Shown: positions 1-6,927, counted from the stretch's first letter. The stretch is DNA of 10,341 nucleotides from Pseudomonadota bacterium (GCA_021825225.1 JAKAIH010000051.1:1-10341), one strand, 5' to 3'. Notes: generated by a model not told the origin, from the sequence alone. Made by a program: numbers and translations.

Positions 1-1098
1 GAACTGCCGCGCGAATCGCTCGCGCACGCGCGCGACACGCTGCCTTCGGCGCAGCGTGCGGCGCTGGAACAGGCCGCCCTGCGCGTGCGCACTTACCACG
101 AAAAGCAGCTGGCGCAGTCCTGGCAATACACCGAGGCCGACGGCACGGTGCTGGGGCAGAAAGTGACGCCGCTGGACCGCGTCGGTTTGTATGTGCCGGG
201 CGGCAAGGCGGCCTATCCTTCGTCGGTGCTGATGAACGCCTTGCCGGCGAAAGTGGCCGGGGTGGGGGAACTCGTCATGGTGGTGCCGACCCCGCGCGGC
301 GAGAAGAATCAGCTGGTGATGGCGGCGGCGGCCATCGCCGGCGTCGACCGGGTGTACACCATCGGTGGAGCGCAGGCGGTGGCGGCGCTCGCCTACGGCA
401 CCGCGACCCTGGCCCAGGTGGACAAGATCGTCGGCCCGGGCAATGCCTACGTCGCGGCTGCGAAGCGGCGCGTGTTCGGCGTAGTCGGCATCGACATGGT
501 GGCGGGACCGTCGGAGATCCTGGTCATTTGCGACGGCAAGACCGACCCGGACTGGATCGCGATGGATCTGTTCTCGCAGGCCGAGCATGACGAATTGGCG
601 CAGTCGATCCTGCTCGCCACCGATGCCGCGTTCATCGATGCGGTGCAGGCGAGCATCGCCAAACTGCTGCCGCAGATGCCGCGCCGGGACATCATCGGCA
701 GCGCGCTGCGCGCGCGCGGCGCGCTGATCCTGGTGCGGGACCTGGACGAGGCGGCCGATATCGCCAATGCCATCGCGCCCGAACACCTCGAACTGTCGGT
801 CGAGGAACCGCTGCTGTTGGCGCAGAAGATCAGGCATGCCGGCGCCATATTCATGGGGCGCCAGACCTGCGAGGCGCTCGGGGATTACTGCGCCGGCCCC
901 AATCACGTCCTGCCGACTTCGCGCAGCGCGCGCTATTCTTCACCGCTCGGGGTGTACGACTTCCAGAAACGCAGCAGCCTGATCATGGTCTCCGCGGACG
1001 GCGCCCAGGTACTGGGCAAGGTGGCGATGACGCTGGCCGAGGGCGAGGGCCTGCAGGCGCACGCGCGTTCCGCGGCATACCGCCTGCGTCAATCCTAA
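1..1098 (+). CDS. hisD: Histidinol dehydrogenase, 5' partial
   Basis: HisD catalyses the last two steps of histidine synthesis, oxidising L-histidinol to L-histidine with two NAD+ in the cytoplasm. The reading frame is open from base 1, so the start lies upstream; 365 residues are visible. Matching the visible catalytic residues to E. coli HisD numbering gives a constant offset of 65-66, so about 65 N-terminal residues are missing. Zinc ligands are seen as Gln193 and His196 (SQAEHD), Asp295 (GDY) and His354 (QAHAR). The catalytic Glu-His pair is 261-262 (APEHLEL), and the family signature IDMVAGPSE starts at visible residue 164. An internal GTG at 85 is not the start, because conserved-looking sequence continues upstream of it. 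The stop TAA overlaps the ribosome-binding site of hisC, which begins 9 bases later, so the two are probably co-transcribed. All key residues are intact. Confidence 0.97.
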   Translation, partial: ELPRESLAHARDTLPSAQRAALEQAALRVRTYHEKQLAQSWQYTEADGTVLGQKVTPLDRVGLYVPGGKAAYPSSVLMNALPAKVAGVGELVMVVPTPRGEKNQLVMAAAAIAGVDRVYTIGGAQAVAALAYGTATLAQVDKIVGPGNAYVAAAKRRVFGVVGIDMVAGPSEILVICDGKTDPDWIAMDLFSQAEHDELAQSILLATDAAFIDAVQASIAKLLPQMPRRDIIGSALRARGALILVRDLDEAADIANAIAPEHLELSVEEPLLLAQKIRHAGAIFMGRQTCEALGDYCAGPNHVLPTSRSARYSSPLGVYDFQKRSSLIMVSADGAQVLGKVAMTLAEGEGLQAHARSAAYRLRQS

Positions 1099-1100
1099 GG
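1096..1100 (+). promoter_or_regulatory. Ribosome-binding site of hisC overlapping hisD stop
   Basis: The bases TAAGG contain the hisD stop codon and an AAGG Shine-Dalgarno core, seven bases before the GTG start of hisC. This supports the non-ATG start and suggests translational coupling of hisD and hisC. The coupling is inferred. Confidence 0.55.
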
Positions 1101-1107
1101 TGCATTT

Positions 1108-2169
1108 GTGAGCCGATACTGGAGCAACGTTGTAGGTGAGTTGACGCCCTATGTGCCGGGAGAGCAACCCAGGCTGGCGAACCTGGTCAAGCTCAACACC
1201 AACGAGTGCCCCTACGGCCCCAGCCCGCTGGCGCTGGCGGCCCTGCGCGCCGAGGCGGGCGATACGCTGCGGCTTTATCCCGATCCGAACTGCGGTGTTC
1301 TAAAGCAATCCATCGCGACCTTCTACAAGGTGAAGCCTGAGCAGGTGTTCGTCGGCAACGGTTCGGACGAGGTGCTGGCGCACACTTTCCTCGCGCTGCT
1401 CAAGCACGGCGAGCCGCTGCTGTTTCCGGATATCAGCTACAGCTTCTATCCGGTGTACTGCGGCCTCTATGGCATCGCGTACCGGCAGGTGCCGCTGACC
1501 GAGTCCTTCGAGATCCGCGTCGACGATTATTTCGCGCCGAACGGCGGCATCATCTTTCCCAATCCGAACGCGCCCACCGGCCGGCCGCTGGCGCTGGCCG
1601 AGATCGAGCGCCTGTTGCGCGCCAACGCCGGATCGGTGGTGGTGGTCGATGAGGCGTACGTGGATTTCGGCGCAGAGTCGGCAGTCGGCCTGATCGGGCG
1701 CTATCCGCAACTGCTGGTGGTGCATACGCTGTCGAAGTCGCGCGCGCTCGCCGGTTTGCGCGTGGGCTATGCGCTCGGGGATGCCGGGCTGATCGAGGCG
1801 CTGAATCGCGTCAAGGACAGCTTCAATTCCTACCCGTTGGGCCGCTTCGCCGTCGCCGGCGCCGCCGCAGCGATTGCGGACCGAGCGTATTTCGAGCAGA
1901 TCTGCGCCAAGGTGATCGCCACCCGAACCCGGCTGGTGGGCGATCTTGCGGCATTGGGCTTCGAGGTGCTGCCTTCGGCCGCCAATTTCGTGTTTGCGCG
2001 GCATCCCCGGCATGGCGGCAGCGCGCTGGCCGCGAGCTTGCGCGAGCGCGGCATTATCGTGCGGCATTTCAGCAAACCCGTCCGCATCGAGCCGTTTCTG
2101 CGCATTACGGTCGGGACCGATGCGCAATGCGTGACGCTGATCGCAGCCTTGAGGGATATTCTGGCCTAG
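1108..2169 (+). CDS. hisC: Histidinol-phosphate aminotransferase
   Basis: HisC is a PLP-dependent fold-type I aminotransferase. It converts imidazole acetol phosphate and glutamate to L-histidinol phosphate and 2-oxoglutarate. The 353-residue length is normal. Visible landmarks are NECPYGPSP near residue 32, NGSDE at 84-88 (cofactor phosphate region), NPNAPTG at 152-158, the DEAY motif at 181-184 (Asp contacts the PLP ring nitrogen) and the Schiff-base Lys210 in [13 protein letters not shown]. The start is GTG at 1108, supported by AAGG at 1097-1100, seven bases upstream and overlapping the hisD stop, and by the family-like N-terminus MSRYWSNVV. It follows hisD by 9 bases. Aromatic or other aminotransferases share this fold, but the position in the his cluster settles the assignment. 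Confidence 0.96.
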   Translation: MSRYWSNVVGELTPYVPGEQPRLANLVKLNTNECPYGPSPLALAALRAEAGDTLRLYPDPNCGVLKQSIATFYKVKPEQVFVGNGSDEVLAHTFLALLKHGEPLLFPDISYSFYPVYCGLYGIAYRQVPLTESFEIRVDDYFAPNGGIIFPNPNAPTGRPLALAEIERLLRANAGSVVVVDEAYVDFGAESAVGLIGRYPQLLVVHTLSKSRALAGLRVGYALGDAGLIEALNRVKDSFNSYPLGRFAVAGAAAAIADRAYFEQICAKVIATRTRLVGDLAALGFEVLPSAANFVFARHPRHGGSALAASLRERGIIVRHFSKPVRIEPFLRITVGTDAQCVTLIAALRDILA

Positions 2170-2196
2170 AATTAACGGGTTTTCTTGGGAGCCGGC

Positions 2197-2224
2197 TTGC
2201 CCGCCCGTCGCGCTGGGTTAGAAT
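2197..2224 (+). promoter_or_regulatory. Candidate sigma70-type promoter before hisB
   Basis: In the 96-base gap between hisC and hisB, TTGCCC (2197-2202) and TAGAAT (2219-2224) are separated by 16 bases. They resemble -35 and -10 boxes (TTGACA and TATAAT). Transcription would start near 2231, about 35 bases before the hisB ATG. This could give an internal promoter for hisB and the downstream genes. It rests on motif similarity alone, and the cluster may also be read through from upstream. Confidence 0.4.
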
Positions 2225-2265
2225 GCGCCTAATCCCGGTTATGCTTGCTGCGGCCAACCATATTT

Positions 2266-2853
2266 ATGCGTACTGCCTCTGTCACCCGCAACACCAGCGA
2301 GACCCAGATCAGCGTCAGCCTGAATCTGGACGGCGCCGGCTCGGCCAAACTCGCCACCGGCCTGCCTTTTCTCGACCATATGCTGGACCAGATTGCGCGC
2401 CACGGCATGATCGATCTGGAGATTTCGGCCAAGGGCGACCTGCACATCGACGCGCACCACACGGTCGAGGATATCGGTATCAGCCTGGGACAGGCGCTCG
2501 CAGCGGCCCTCGGGGACAAGCGCGGCCTGCGCCGTTACGGCCATGCCTACGTGCCCCTGGACGAGGCGCTTTCACGGGTGGTGGTCGATTTTTCCGGACG
2601 CCCGGGACTCGTCTATCAGCTCAAATTCAGCCGTGCCTGGATCGGCGAGTTCGATGTCGACCTGGTGCGTGAATTCTTTCAGGGCTTCGTCAATCACGCC
2701 CAGGTGACGCTGCACATCGACAATCTGCGCGGCGACAACGCGCATCATCAGTGCGAAACCGTGTTCAAGGCCTTCGGCCGCGCCCTGCGCATGGCGGCTG
2801 AACCCGATGCGCGCGCTGCGGGCACGATTCCCTCGACTAAAGGCAGCCTGTGA
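2266..2853 (+). CDS. hisB: Imidazoleglycerol-phosphate dehydratase
   Basis: HisB dehydrates imidazole glycerol phosphate to imidazole acetol phosphate using two Mn2+ ions; family members assemble as 24-mers. The product has 195 residues, typical of the single-function enzyme. The N-terminal histidinol-phosphatase domain of the E. coli bifunctional HisB is absent, so the phosphatase must be encoded elsewhere. Metal-binding signatures are FLDHML (residues 35-40), HHTVED at 64-69 and [13 protein letters not shown] at 156-168, with the usual C-terminus [10 protein letters not shown]. The ATG at 2266 gives the family-typical start [15 protein letters not shown]. An in-frame TTG at 2245 would add seven unlikely residues. 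No Shine-Dalgarno sequence is visible before this ATG. A candidate promoter lies just upstream. Confidence 0.97.
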   Translation: MRTASVTRNTSETQISVSLNLDGAGSAKLATGLPFLDHMLDQIARHGMIDLEISAKGDLHIDAHHTVEDIGISLGQALAAALGDKRGLRRYGHAYVPLDEALSRVVVDFSGRPGLVYQLKFSRAWIGEFDVDLVREFFQGFVNHAQVTLHIDNLRGDNAHHQCETVFKAFGRALRMAAEPDARAAGTIPSTKGSL

Positions 2854-2883
2854 TTTCGCGCGGCTGACGGGTCTGCCCCGGTT

Positions 2884-2923
2884 CGGCGAATAAACACGCC
2901 GGAAGCCGGATTTCCGTTCGCCG
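2884..2923 (+). other. Nested inverted repeats between hisB and hisH
   Basis: The 112-base gap after hisB contains a perfect 7-base inverted repeat, CGGCGAA (2884-2890) and TTCGCCG (2917-2923). Inside it is a 5-base inverted repeat, CGGAA (2900-2904) and TTCCG (2912-2916). The two stems abut on the 3' side. The first arm can alternatively pair locally, CGGCG 2884-2888 with CGCCG 2897-2901. The T-rich stretch TTTATTTT follows at 2930-2937. The structure could be a weak terminator, an attenuator-like element or an mRNA processing site; the function is inferred and unproven. Confidence 0.4.
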
Positions 2924-2965
2924 CACGGATTTATTTTCCGCTAAACCTGTCCAACTGCACTTGCA

Positions 2966-3604
2966 ATGACTTCAATCGCAGTAATCGACTACGGCATGGG
3001 CAATCTGCGCTCGGTATCCAAGGCGCTGGAGCACGTCGCGCCGGATGCCGAGGTGCTGGTCACCTCCGATTCCGAGCTGGTGCGCCGGGCCGAGCGCGTG
3101 GTGTTCCCCGGACAGGGGGCGATGCCCGACTGCATGCGCGAGATGGACGCCAGGGGCCTGCGTCCGGCGGTGCTCGAAGCGGCGCGCACGAAGCCGTTTC
3201 TGGGCATATGCATCGGCCTGCAAATGCTGTTCGAGCGCAGCGAAGAAGGCGATACGCCCGGGCTGGGGGTTTTCCCCGGGCGCGTGAAGCGTTTTCCGCC
3301 GGAGGCGATGAAGGATGCGCAGGGCGGCAGGCTCAAGGTGCCGCACATGGGGTGGAACGAGGTGATGCAGGCCGAGCCGCATGCGCTGTGGCGCGGCATT
3401 GCCGATGGCAACCGCTATTATTTCGTGCACAGTTTTTACGTCGAGGCGGGAAAAGCGGATCTGGTGGCGGGATACAGCGTGTACGGTTTCCCCTTTACCT
3501 GCGCCGTGGCGCAGGATAATATTTTCGCTGTGCAATTCCACCCCGAGAAAAGCCAGACCGCCGGCCTCGCGCTGCTCTCCAATTTCGTCACCTGGAAGCC
3601 CTAG
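2966..3604 (+). CDS. hisH: Imidazole glycerol phosphate synthase, glutaminase subunit
   Basis: HisH is the class I glutamine amidotransferase subunit of IGP synthase. It releases ammonia from glutamine and channels it through the HisF barrel. The 212-residue protein shows the triad: nucleophile Cys82 in GICIGLQML, then His192 and Glu194 in QFHPEKSQ. The oxyanion-region motif PGQGAM is at 48-53, and [10 protein letters not shown] near the N-terminus is family-typical. The start is ATG 2966, and no Shine-Dalgarno sequence is visible upstream. Its partner hisF lies two genes downstream with hisA between, the usual proteobacterial order. In several betaproteobacteria a membrane-protein gene (marC-like) sits between hisB and hisH; here there is only a short gap holding inverted repeats. 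Confidence 0.97.
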   Translation: MTSIAVIDYGMGNLRSVSKALEHVAPDAEVLVTSDSELVRRAERVVFPGQGAMPDCMREMDARGLRPAVLEAARTKPFLGICIGLQMLFERSEEGDTPGLGVFPGRVKRFPPEAMKDAQGGRLKVPHMGWNEVMQAEPHALWRGIADGNRYYFVHSFYVEAGKADLVAGYSVYGFPFTCAVAQDNIFAVQFHPEKSQTAGLALLSNFVTWKP

Positions 3605-3650
3605 GCATCGGGCAGACAAACTCCCTCTTTCTTCACGGCTACAACGACAC

Positions 3651-4415
3651 ATGCTTATCATCCCGGCGATCGATATCAAGGAGGGGCGCGCTGTGCGCCT
3701 CGAACAGGGCGATATGGACAAGGAGACCGTGTTCTCCGACGATCCGGCGGCAGTTGCCAGGCACTGGCTGGAGCAAGGCGCGCGCCGTCTGCATCTGGTC
3801 GATCTGAACGGCGCGGTTGCGGGCAAGCCCAAGAACGAAGCCGTGATCAAGGACATCGTCGCCGCGGTCGGCGGCAAGATTCCGATCCAGCTGGGCGGCG
3901 GCATCCGCGACCTGGACACCATCGAACGCTATCTCGACGACGGCATCAGCTACATCATCATCGGCACCGCGGCGGTGAAGAACCCGGGTTTCCTGCAGGA
4001 CGCCTGCACCGCGTTCACCGGCCATATCATCGTCGGCCTCGATGCCAAGGACGGCAAGGTCGCGGTGGAGGGCTGGTCGAAAATGACGGGCCACGACGTG
4101 ATCGATCTGGCGCGCAAGTTCCAGGACTACGGTGTGGAAGCCGTGATCTACACCGACATCGGCCGCGACGGCATGCTCAACGGAGTCAACATCGAGGCCA
4201 CCATCAAGCTTGCGCGCGAGCTCGTCGTGCCGGTGATCGCGAGCGGCGGGCTCACCAATCTCAACGACGTCAAGGCCCTGTGCAAGATCGAAGCGGAAGG
4301 CATCACCGGGGTCATCACCGGGCGCGCCATTTATCAGGGAACGGTGGATTTCAAAAAGGCCCAGGCGATGGCGGATAAATTGGGGCAGGGGAAAAAAGAG
4401 AAAGGAGAGGTTTGA
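3651..4415 (+). CDS. hisA: ProFAR isomerase (phosphoribosylformimino-AICAR-P isomerase)
   Basis: HisA is a (beta/alpha)8-barrel that performs the Amadori rearrangement of ProFAR to PRFAR, the substrate of HisF-HisH. The 254-residue protein keeps the acid/base pair Asp8 (PAIDIKEG) and Asp169 (YTDIGRDG), with Asp131 (GLDAKDG) on the active face. Phosphate-binding glycines are QLGGGIR (80-86) and ASGG (197-200). ATG 3651 gives the classic start [21 protein letters not shown]; the same frame is open further upstream, but only inside hisH. No Shine-Dalgarno sequence is visible. The C-terminus ends in a charged tail, [10 protein letters not shown], encoded by a purine-rich stretch (4384-4410). This tail looks like a small extension past the usual end of the barrel. 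Confidence 0.97.
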   Translation: MLIIPAIDIKEGRAVRLEQGDMDKETVFSDDPAAVARHWLEQGARRLHLVDLNGAVAGKPKNEAVIKDIVAAVGGKIPIQLGGGIRDLDTIERYLDDGISYIIIGTAAVKNPGFLQDACTAFTGHIIVGLDAKDGKVAVEGWSKMTGHDVIDLARKFQDYGVEAVIYTDIGRDGMLNGVNIEATIKLARELVVPVIASGGLTNLNDVKALCKIEAEGITGVITGRAIYQGTVDFKKAQAMADKLGQGKKEKGEV

Positions 4416-4439
4416 GCGCAAGGGCGGTTTTCTCCCTGC
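4385..4439 (+). other. Potential long-range stem spanning hisA end and hisF leader
   Basis: GCAGGG-GAAAA (4385-4395), in the last codons of hisA, is complementary to TTTTC-T-CCCTGC (4428-4439), in the hisA-hisF gap. Pairing forms 11 base pairs with one bulged T. The loop contains the hisA stop codon and a strong Shine-Dalgarno-like tract, AAAGGAGAGG (4401-4410). That tract is 48 bases before the hisF ATG and has no start codon at the normal distance. A regulatory role is speculative. Confidence 0.3.
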
Positions 4440-4458
4440 GCATTCCGCCTCCCGTCCC

Positions 4459-5268
4459 ATGGGCCTAGCCAAGCGCATCATCCCCTGTCTGGACGTCACC
4501 CGCGGCCGCGTGGTCAAGGGCGTGAACTTCGTTGGTCTGCGCGATGCCGGCGACCCGGTGGAAATCGCTCACCGCTACGACGACCAGGGCGCGGACGAAC
4601 TCACCTTTCTCGACATCACCGCGAGTTCGGACGAGCGCGACCTGATCCTGCATATCATCGAAGCGGTGGCGGCACAGGTGTTCATTCCGCTCACCGTGGG
4701 CGGCGGTGTGCGCAAGGTCGAGGACGTGCGCCGCCTGCTCAATGCCGGCGCGGACAAGGTTTCGATCAACACCTCGGCGGTGCAGAATCCGCAGCTGGTG
4801 GCCGATGCCTCGGGCCGCTATGGCGCACAGTGCATCGTCGTGGCCATCGACGCGAAACGCGTCGTTCCAACAGCGGACGCGAAACGCGTCATCGCGCAAG
4901 CGGACGCGGGCGGCGCGCCGCGCTGGGAGGTCTACACCCACGGGGGGCGAAAATCCACCGGCTTGGACGCGGTGCAATGGGCGCGTAAAATGCAGGCGCT
5001 GGGCGCGGGAGAGATATTGCTCACCAGCATGGACCGTGACGGCACCAAGTCCGGTTTCGACCTGGAACTGACGCGCGCCGTGGCCGAAGCGGTGGACGTG
5101 CCCGTGATCGCCAGCGGCGGAGTCGGCAACCTGGAGCATCTGGCTGCAGGCATACTCGAGGGCAAGGCCGATGCCGTGCTTGCCGCCAGCATCTTTCATT
5201 ACGGCGAGTACAGCGTGCGCCAGGCGAAGGAGTTGATGGCGGCGCGCGGCATCGAAGTCAGGCTTTGA
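4459..5268 (+). CDS. hisF: Imidazole glycerol phosphate synthase, cyclase subunit
   Basis: HisF is the synthase/cyclase barrel subunit. It joins ammonia from HisH with PRFAR to give IGP and AICAR. Catalytic acids are present as Asp12 ([13 protein letters not shown]) and Asp131 (VVAIDAKR). Other landmarks are LTVGGGVR (78-85), SINTSA (102-107), the substrate-loop motif THGGRKSTG (160-168), [10 protein letters not shown] (190-199) and ASGGVGN (218-224). The product has 269 residues, roughly 12 more than I recall for close betaproteobacterial HisF proteins (about 257). The extra length lies right after Asp131, where DAKRV is repeated (131-135 and 140-144), followed by a third DA (149-150). The start is ATG 4459; no Shine-Dalgarno sequence is visible in the C-rich leader, and no alternative start exists in frame in the gap. 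The insertion keeps the frame and leaves the catalytic residues intact, so the enzyme is probably functional. Confidence 0.97.
   Translation: MGLAKRIIPCLDVTRGRVVKGVNFVGLRDAGDPVEIAHRYDDQGADELTFLDITASSDERDLILHIIEAVAAQVFIPLTVGGGVRKVEDVRRLLNAGADKVSINTSAVQNPQLVADASGRYGAQCIVVAIDAKRVVPTADAKRVIAQADAGGAPRWEVYTHGGRKSTGLDAVQWARKMQALGAGEILLTSMDRDGTKSGFDLELTRAVAEAVDVPVIASGGVGNLEHLAAGILEGKADAVLAASIFHYGEYSVRQAKELMAARGIEVRL
4849..4908 (+). repeat. 27-base tandem duplication inside hisF
   Basis: Two adjacent 27-base units (4849-4875 and 4876-4902) share an identical first 15 bases, GACGCGAAACGCGTC, and agree at about 21 of 27 positions overall. A third partial copy, GACGCG, follows at 4903-4908. The shared 15-mer is itself a perfect inverted repeat, GACGCG-AAA-CGCGTC. 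The units encode DAKRVVPTA and DAKRVIAQA and keep the frame. The first codon of the first unit is catalytic Asp131. Confidence 0.85.
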
Positions 5269-5345
5269 CGAGTAAGCGCAAGCGGCGCGTGCGGCTGCCG
5301 CGAACAAATTGCGCAGCGCGGATACCTTTACCAAATTAGGCACAC

Positions 5346-5729
5346 ATGGACTGGCTCGACAAAGTGAAATGGGATGCCAACGGCCTGGCACCGGCGATCG
5401 CGCAGGAGGCGGTTAGCGGCAAGGTGCTGATGGTCGCCTGGATGAACCGCGAAGCCCTGGCGCAGACGGTTGCGCGCGGCGAGGCGGTGTATTGGTCGCG
5501 CTCGCGGCGCAAGCTGTGGCACAAGGGCGAGGAATCCGGCCACGTGCAGAAGGTGCGGGAATTGCGCCTGGATTGCGACGAAGACGTGATCTTGCTCAGC
5601 GTGGAGCAGATCGGCGGCATCGCCTGCCATACCGGGCGGCACAACTGCTTTTTCCAGAAATATGCGGATGGACAATGGGTCGTTGCCGACCCGGTAATCA
5701 AGGATCCCAAGGACATATACCGCAAATGA
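5346..5729 (+). CDS. hisI: Phosphoribosyl-AMP cyclohydrolase
   Basis: HisI opens the adenine ring of PR-AMP to give ProFAR, the third step of histidine synthesis. The 127-residue, single-domain protein carries [16 protein letters not shown] (50-65), the Mg2+-binding DCDED motif (76-80), and Cys77, Cys94 and Cys101 in the spacing of the known zinc cysteines ([10 protein letters not shown]). HisE is not fused to it, unlike the bifunctional HisIE of enterics. The start is ATG 5346, 77 bases after hisF; AT-rich sequence precedes it but no clear Shine-Dalgarno is visible. The ending DPKDIYRK is typical. The same frame stays open for 30 codons past the TGA and then stops in TGA overlapping the hisE ATG; this may be chance in GC-rich DNA. 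Confidence 0.97.
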   Translation: MDWLDKVKWDANGLAPAIAQEAVSGKVLMVAWMNREALAQTVARGEAVYWSRSRRKLWHKGEESGHVQKVRELRLDCDEDVILLSVEQIGGIACHTGRHNCFFQKYADGQWVVADPVIKDPKDIYRK

Positions 5730-5818
5730 AGCGCCGGTCGGGCGCCCGCGCGATTGGCGCGTCCGGTGCTTGTGGATAGACCAGGGGGCATGGCTCCCGC
5801 GTTCAAGGACGAACGAAC

Positions 5819-6163
5819 ATGAGCGACATACTCGAGCGCCTGGCTGACACGATAGAGACGCGCAAGGGCGGGGATGCGGATGCATCCTACGTTTCCAGGC
5901 TGCTCGCGTGCGGCGAAGACGCCATTTTGAAAAAGATCGGAGAGGAAGCCACCGAAACGGTGATGGCGGCCAAGGACGGCGACAGGCTGCGCATCGTCGG
6001 CGAGACCGCCGACCTGTGGTTTCACTGCCTGGTCATGCTGGCGCACTACGGCCTGCGCCCCACCGATGTGCTGTTCGAACTCAAGCGCCGTGAAGGCATT
6101 TCCGGCATCGACGAGAAGGCGGCCAGGGCCGCGAGTTCGCGCGTCGAGGCCGAGCGTAAGTAA
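5819..6163 (+). CDS. hisE: Phosphoribosyl-ATP pyrophosphohydrolase
   Basis: HisE hydrolyses PR-ATP to PR-AMP and pyrophosphate, the second step of the pathway. It belongs to the all-alpha MazG-like NTP pyrophosphohydrolase superfamily. The 114-residue protein shows the metal-binding acidic motifs KKIGEEATE (Glu42, Glu43, Glu46) and GETADLWFH (Glu62, Asp65). The C-terminus has the family-like stretch [17 protein letters not shown]. The start ATG 5819 has a good Shine-Dalgarno, AAGGA (5805-5809), nine bases upstream. The 89-base gap after hisI is GC-rich, with a small hairpin CGCGC-GATTG-GCGCG (5747-5761). The hisE stop codon overlaps the ribosome-binding site of the next gene. Confidence 0.96.
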   Translation: MSDILERLADTIETRKGGDADASYVSRLLACGEDAILKKIGEEATETVMAAKDGDRLRIVGETADLWFHCLVMLAHYGLRPTDVLFELKRREGISGIDEKAARAASSRVEAERK

Positions 6164-6168
6164 GGGGG
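6161..6168 (+). promoter_or_regulatory. Ribosome-binding site supporting TTG start of HIT gene
   Basis: TAAGGGGG includes the hisE stop and a purine-rich Shine-Dalgarno-like core ending six bases before TTG 6174. No ATG or GTG lies in frame close to the first conserved residues, so this site decides in favour of the TTG start. Confidence 0.55.
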
Positions 6169-6173
6169 CGGCC

Positions 6174-6521
6174 TTGGAGGACTGCATTTTCTGCAAAATC
6201 GTCGGCGGCAAGATACCGAGCAGGAAAATATTCGAGGACGAGGACATACTTGCGTTCCATGACATCCACCCCGTGGCGCCGGTGCATTTCATGGTCATTC
6301 CGAAGCTGCATATCGACTCGCTGGCGCAGGTGGATCTCAGTCATCAGATGCTGCTCGGCAAGATGCTGGCGCTGGGGTCGAGGCTGGCGATCGGGCAGGG
6401 CTGCGGCGATGGCTGGCGCACCGTCATCAACACCGGCCGCATAGGGCGGCAAGAGGTGTATCATTTGCATATGCACATCATCGGCGGCAGGGAAGTCCTG
6501 CCGGGGATGATAAAACATTAG
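6174..6521 (+). CDS. hinT: HIT-family purine nucleoside phosphoramidase (HinT-like)
   Basis: This is a small histidine-triad protein. Family members are dimeric cytoplasmic hydrolases of nucleoside phosphoramidates and aminoacyl-adenylates. The product has 115 residues, close to E. coli HinT (119). It begins with the family motif DCIFCKIVGGKIPS (CxxC at residues 4 and 7) and contains VAPVHFMVIPKLHI (34-47). The triad His97-Leu-His99-Met-His101 is in YHLHMHIIGG. The start is TTG 6174, because the DCIFCKI motif must be near the N-terminus. An in-frame ATG at 6066 lies deep inside hisE and would add 36 residues. It sits 10 bases after hisE, a common betaproteobacterial arrangement, but a direct role in histidine synthesis is not established. 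The true substrate is unknown. Confidence 0.92.
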   Translation: MEDCIFCKIVGGKIPSRKIFEDEDILAFHDIHPVAPVHFMVIPKLHIDSLAQVDLSHQMLLGKMLALGSRLAIGQGCGDGWRTVINTGRIGRQEVYHLHMHIIGGREVLPGMIKH

Positions 6522-6537
6522 GGAAGTCCGGCCGGGC
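6489..6537 (+). repeat. 18-base imperfect direct repeat at end of HIT gene
   Basis: AGGGAAGTCCTGCCGGGG (6489-6506) recurs as AGGGAAGTCCGGCCGGGC (6520-6537), matching at 16 of 18 bases. Copy one is within the last codons of the HIT gene. Copy two starts at the middle base of its stop codon. It looks like a remnant of a local duplication. Confidence 0.5.
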
Positions 6538-6550
6538 AGGTGCTGCCTGG
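6532..6550 (+). terminator. Hairpin after HIT gene, possible terminator or processing site
   Basis: CCGGGCAG (6532-6539) pairs with CTGCCTGG (6543-6550) across a three-base loop, GTG. This gives eight pairs including one G-U. It lies 10 bases after the HIT stop. Another hairpin, CGGCAGG-GAAGT-CCTGCCG (6485-6503), lies just before the stop, and CCGGG-ACT-CCCGG (6586-6598) lies before tatA. There is no following run of T, so it is not a canonical intrinsic terminator. Read-through into tatA is possible. Confidence 0.3.
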
Positions 6551-6613
6551 GGGCGCTTTCCATGGCTAGGGGAGACATGGGGCGGCCGGGACTCCCGGTA
6601 CGCTCGTTCGACT

Positions 6614-6619
6614 GAGGAG
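6614..6619 (+). promoter_or_regulatory. Strong ribosome-binding site of tatA
   Basis: GAGGAG is seven bases before ATG 6627. It is among the clearest Shine-Dalgarno sequences in the window and contrasts with tatB and tatC, which have none visible. Confidence 0.75.
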
Positions 6620-6626
6620 TAACACC

Positions 6627-6851
6627 ATGGGTTCATTCAGCATTTGGCATTGGCTGATCGTTTTGATCATCGTCATGCTGGTATTCGGCACCAAGAAGCT
6701 GCGCAACATCGGCTCCGACCTGGGCGGTGCGGTGCGCGGATTCAAGGAAGGCATGCGGGAAGGCACTTCGGACGCGCCCGCCGCTACGTCGCAGAAGACG
6801 GAAGGCAACATCATCGAGGGCGAGATCAAGGAAAAATCCAAGAGCGCATAG
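6627..6851 (+). CDS. tatA: Sec-independent translocase protein TatA
   Basis: TatA is the small membrane protein that oligomerises to form the passage for folded twin-arginine substrates across the inner membrane. The 74-residue protein has one N-terminal membrane helix (about residues 6-20, [14 protein letters not shown] region). The hinge Phe20-Gly21 (FGTKKL) follows, then the amphipathic helix [17 protein letters not shown] (27-43) and a charged, flexible C-terminus. FGTKK and [13 protein letters not shown] are hallmarks that separate it from TatB. It is followed by tatB after 76 bases. Expression is probably high, given its strong ribosome-binding site. Confidence 0.96.
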   Translation: MGSFSIWHWLIVLIIVMLVFGTKKLRNIGSDLGGAVRGFKEGMREGTSDAPAATSQKTEGNIIEGEIKEKSKSA

Positions 6852-6868
6852 GCCGCGGTGAGCCCGGC

Positions 6869-6888
6869 GCGGGGACGCCCTGCCCCGT
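6869..6888 (+). other. Hairpin between tatA and tatB
   Basis: GCGGGG (6869-6874) pairs with CCCCGT (6883-6888) over an eight-base loop, five G-C pairs plus one G-U. A pyrimidine-rich stretch follows (CGTTTGTGTTTCTCTCC). It could protect the tatA 3' end or reduce read-through, giving more TatA than TatB and TatC. That role is inferred. Confidence 0.35.
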
Positions 6889-6927
6889 GCCCCCGTTTGT
6901 GTTTCTCTCCCCACTCCTGCACCTTAA

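Noticed and set aside
85..1098. HisD starting at GTG 85
   Set aside because: The frame is open to base 1, and the offset of catalytic residues against E. coli HisD shows about 65 residues lie upstream of the window.
2127..2672. Plus-strand frame of 181 codons spanning the hisC end and hisB
   Set aside because: Overlaps hisB in another frame and shows no motif; hisB signatures are all in the other frame.
3381..3650. Long N-terminal extension of HisA
   Set aside because: It lies inside hisH in another frame. HisA begins at [10 protein letters not shown], with catalytic Asp at residue 8.
2972..3922. Antisense open frame of 316 codons over hisH and hisA
   Set aside because: Opposite certain genes, with no domain or start-site support; composition typical of a shadow.
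5309..5337. Possible promoter before hisI (TTGCGC with CAAATT)
   Set aside because: The -10 match is poor (3 of 6), and the element would place the start of RNA almost at the ATG.
5777..5792. Small hairpin GGGGGC-ATG-GCTCCC in the hisI-hisE gap as a regulatory site
   Set aside because: Short, with a G-U pair and a three-base loop, and with no other support. It was not listed as a feature.
5336..6298. Antisense open frame of 320 codons over hisI, hisE and the HIT gene
   Set aside because: Covers three conserved genes and their gaps; no protein family signal.
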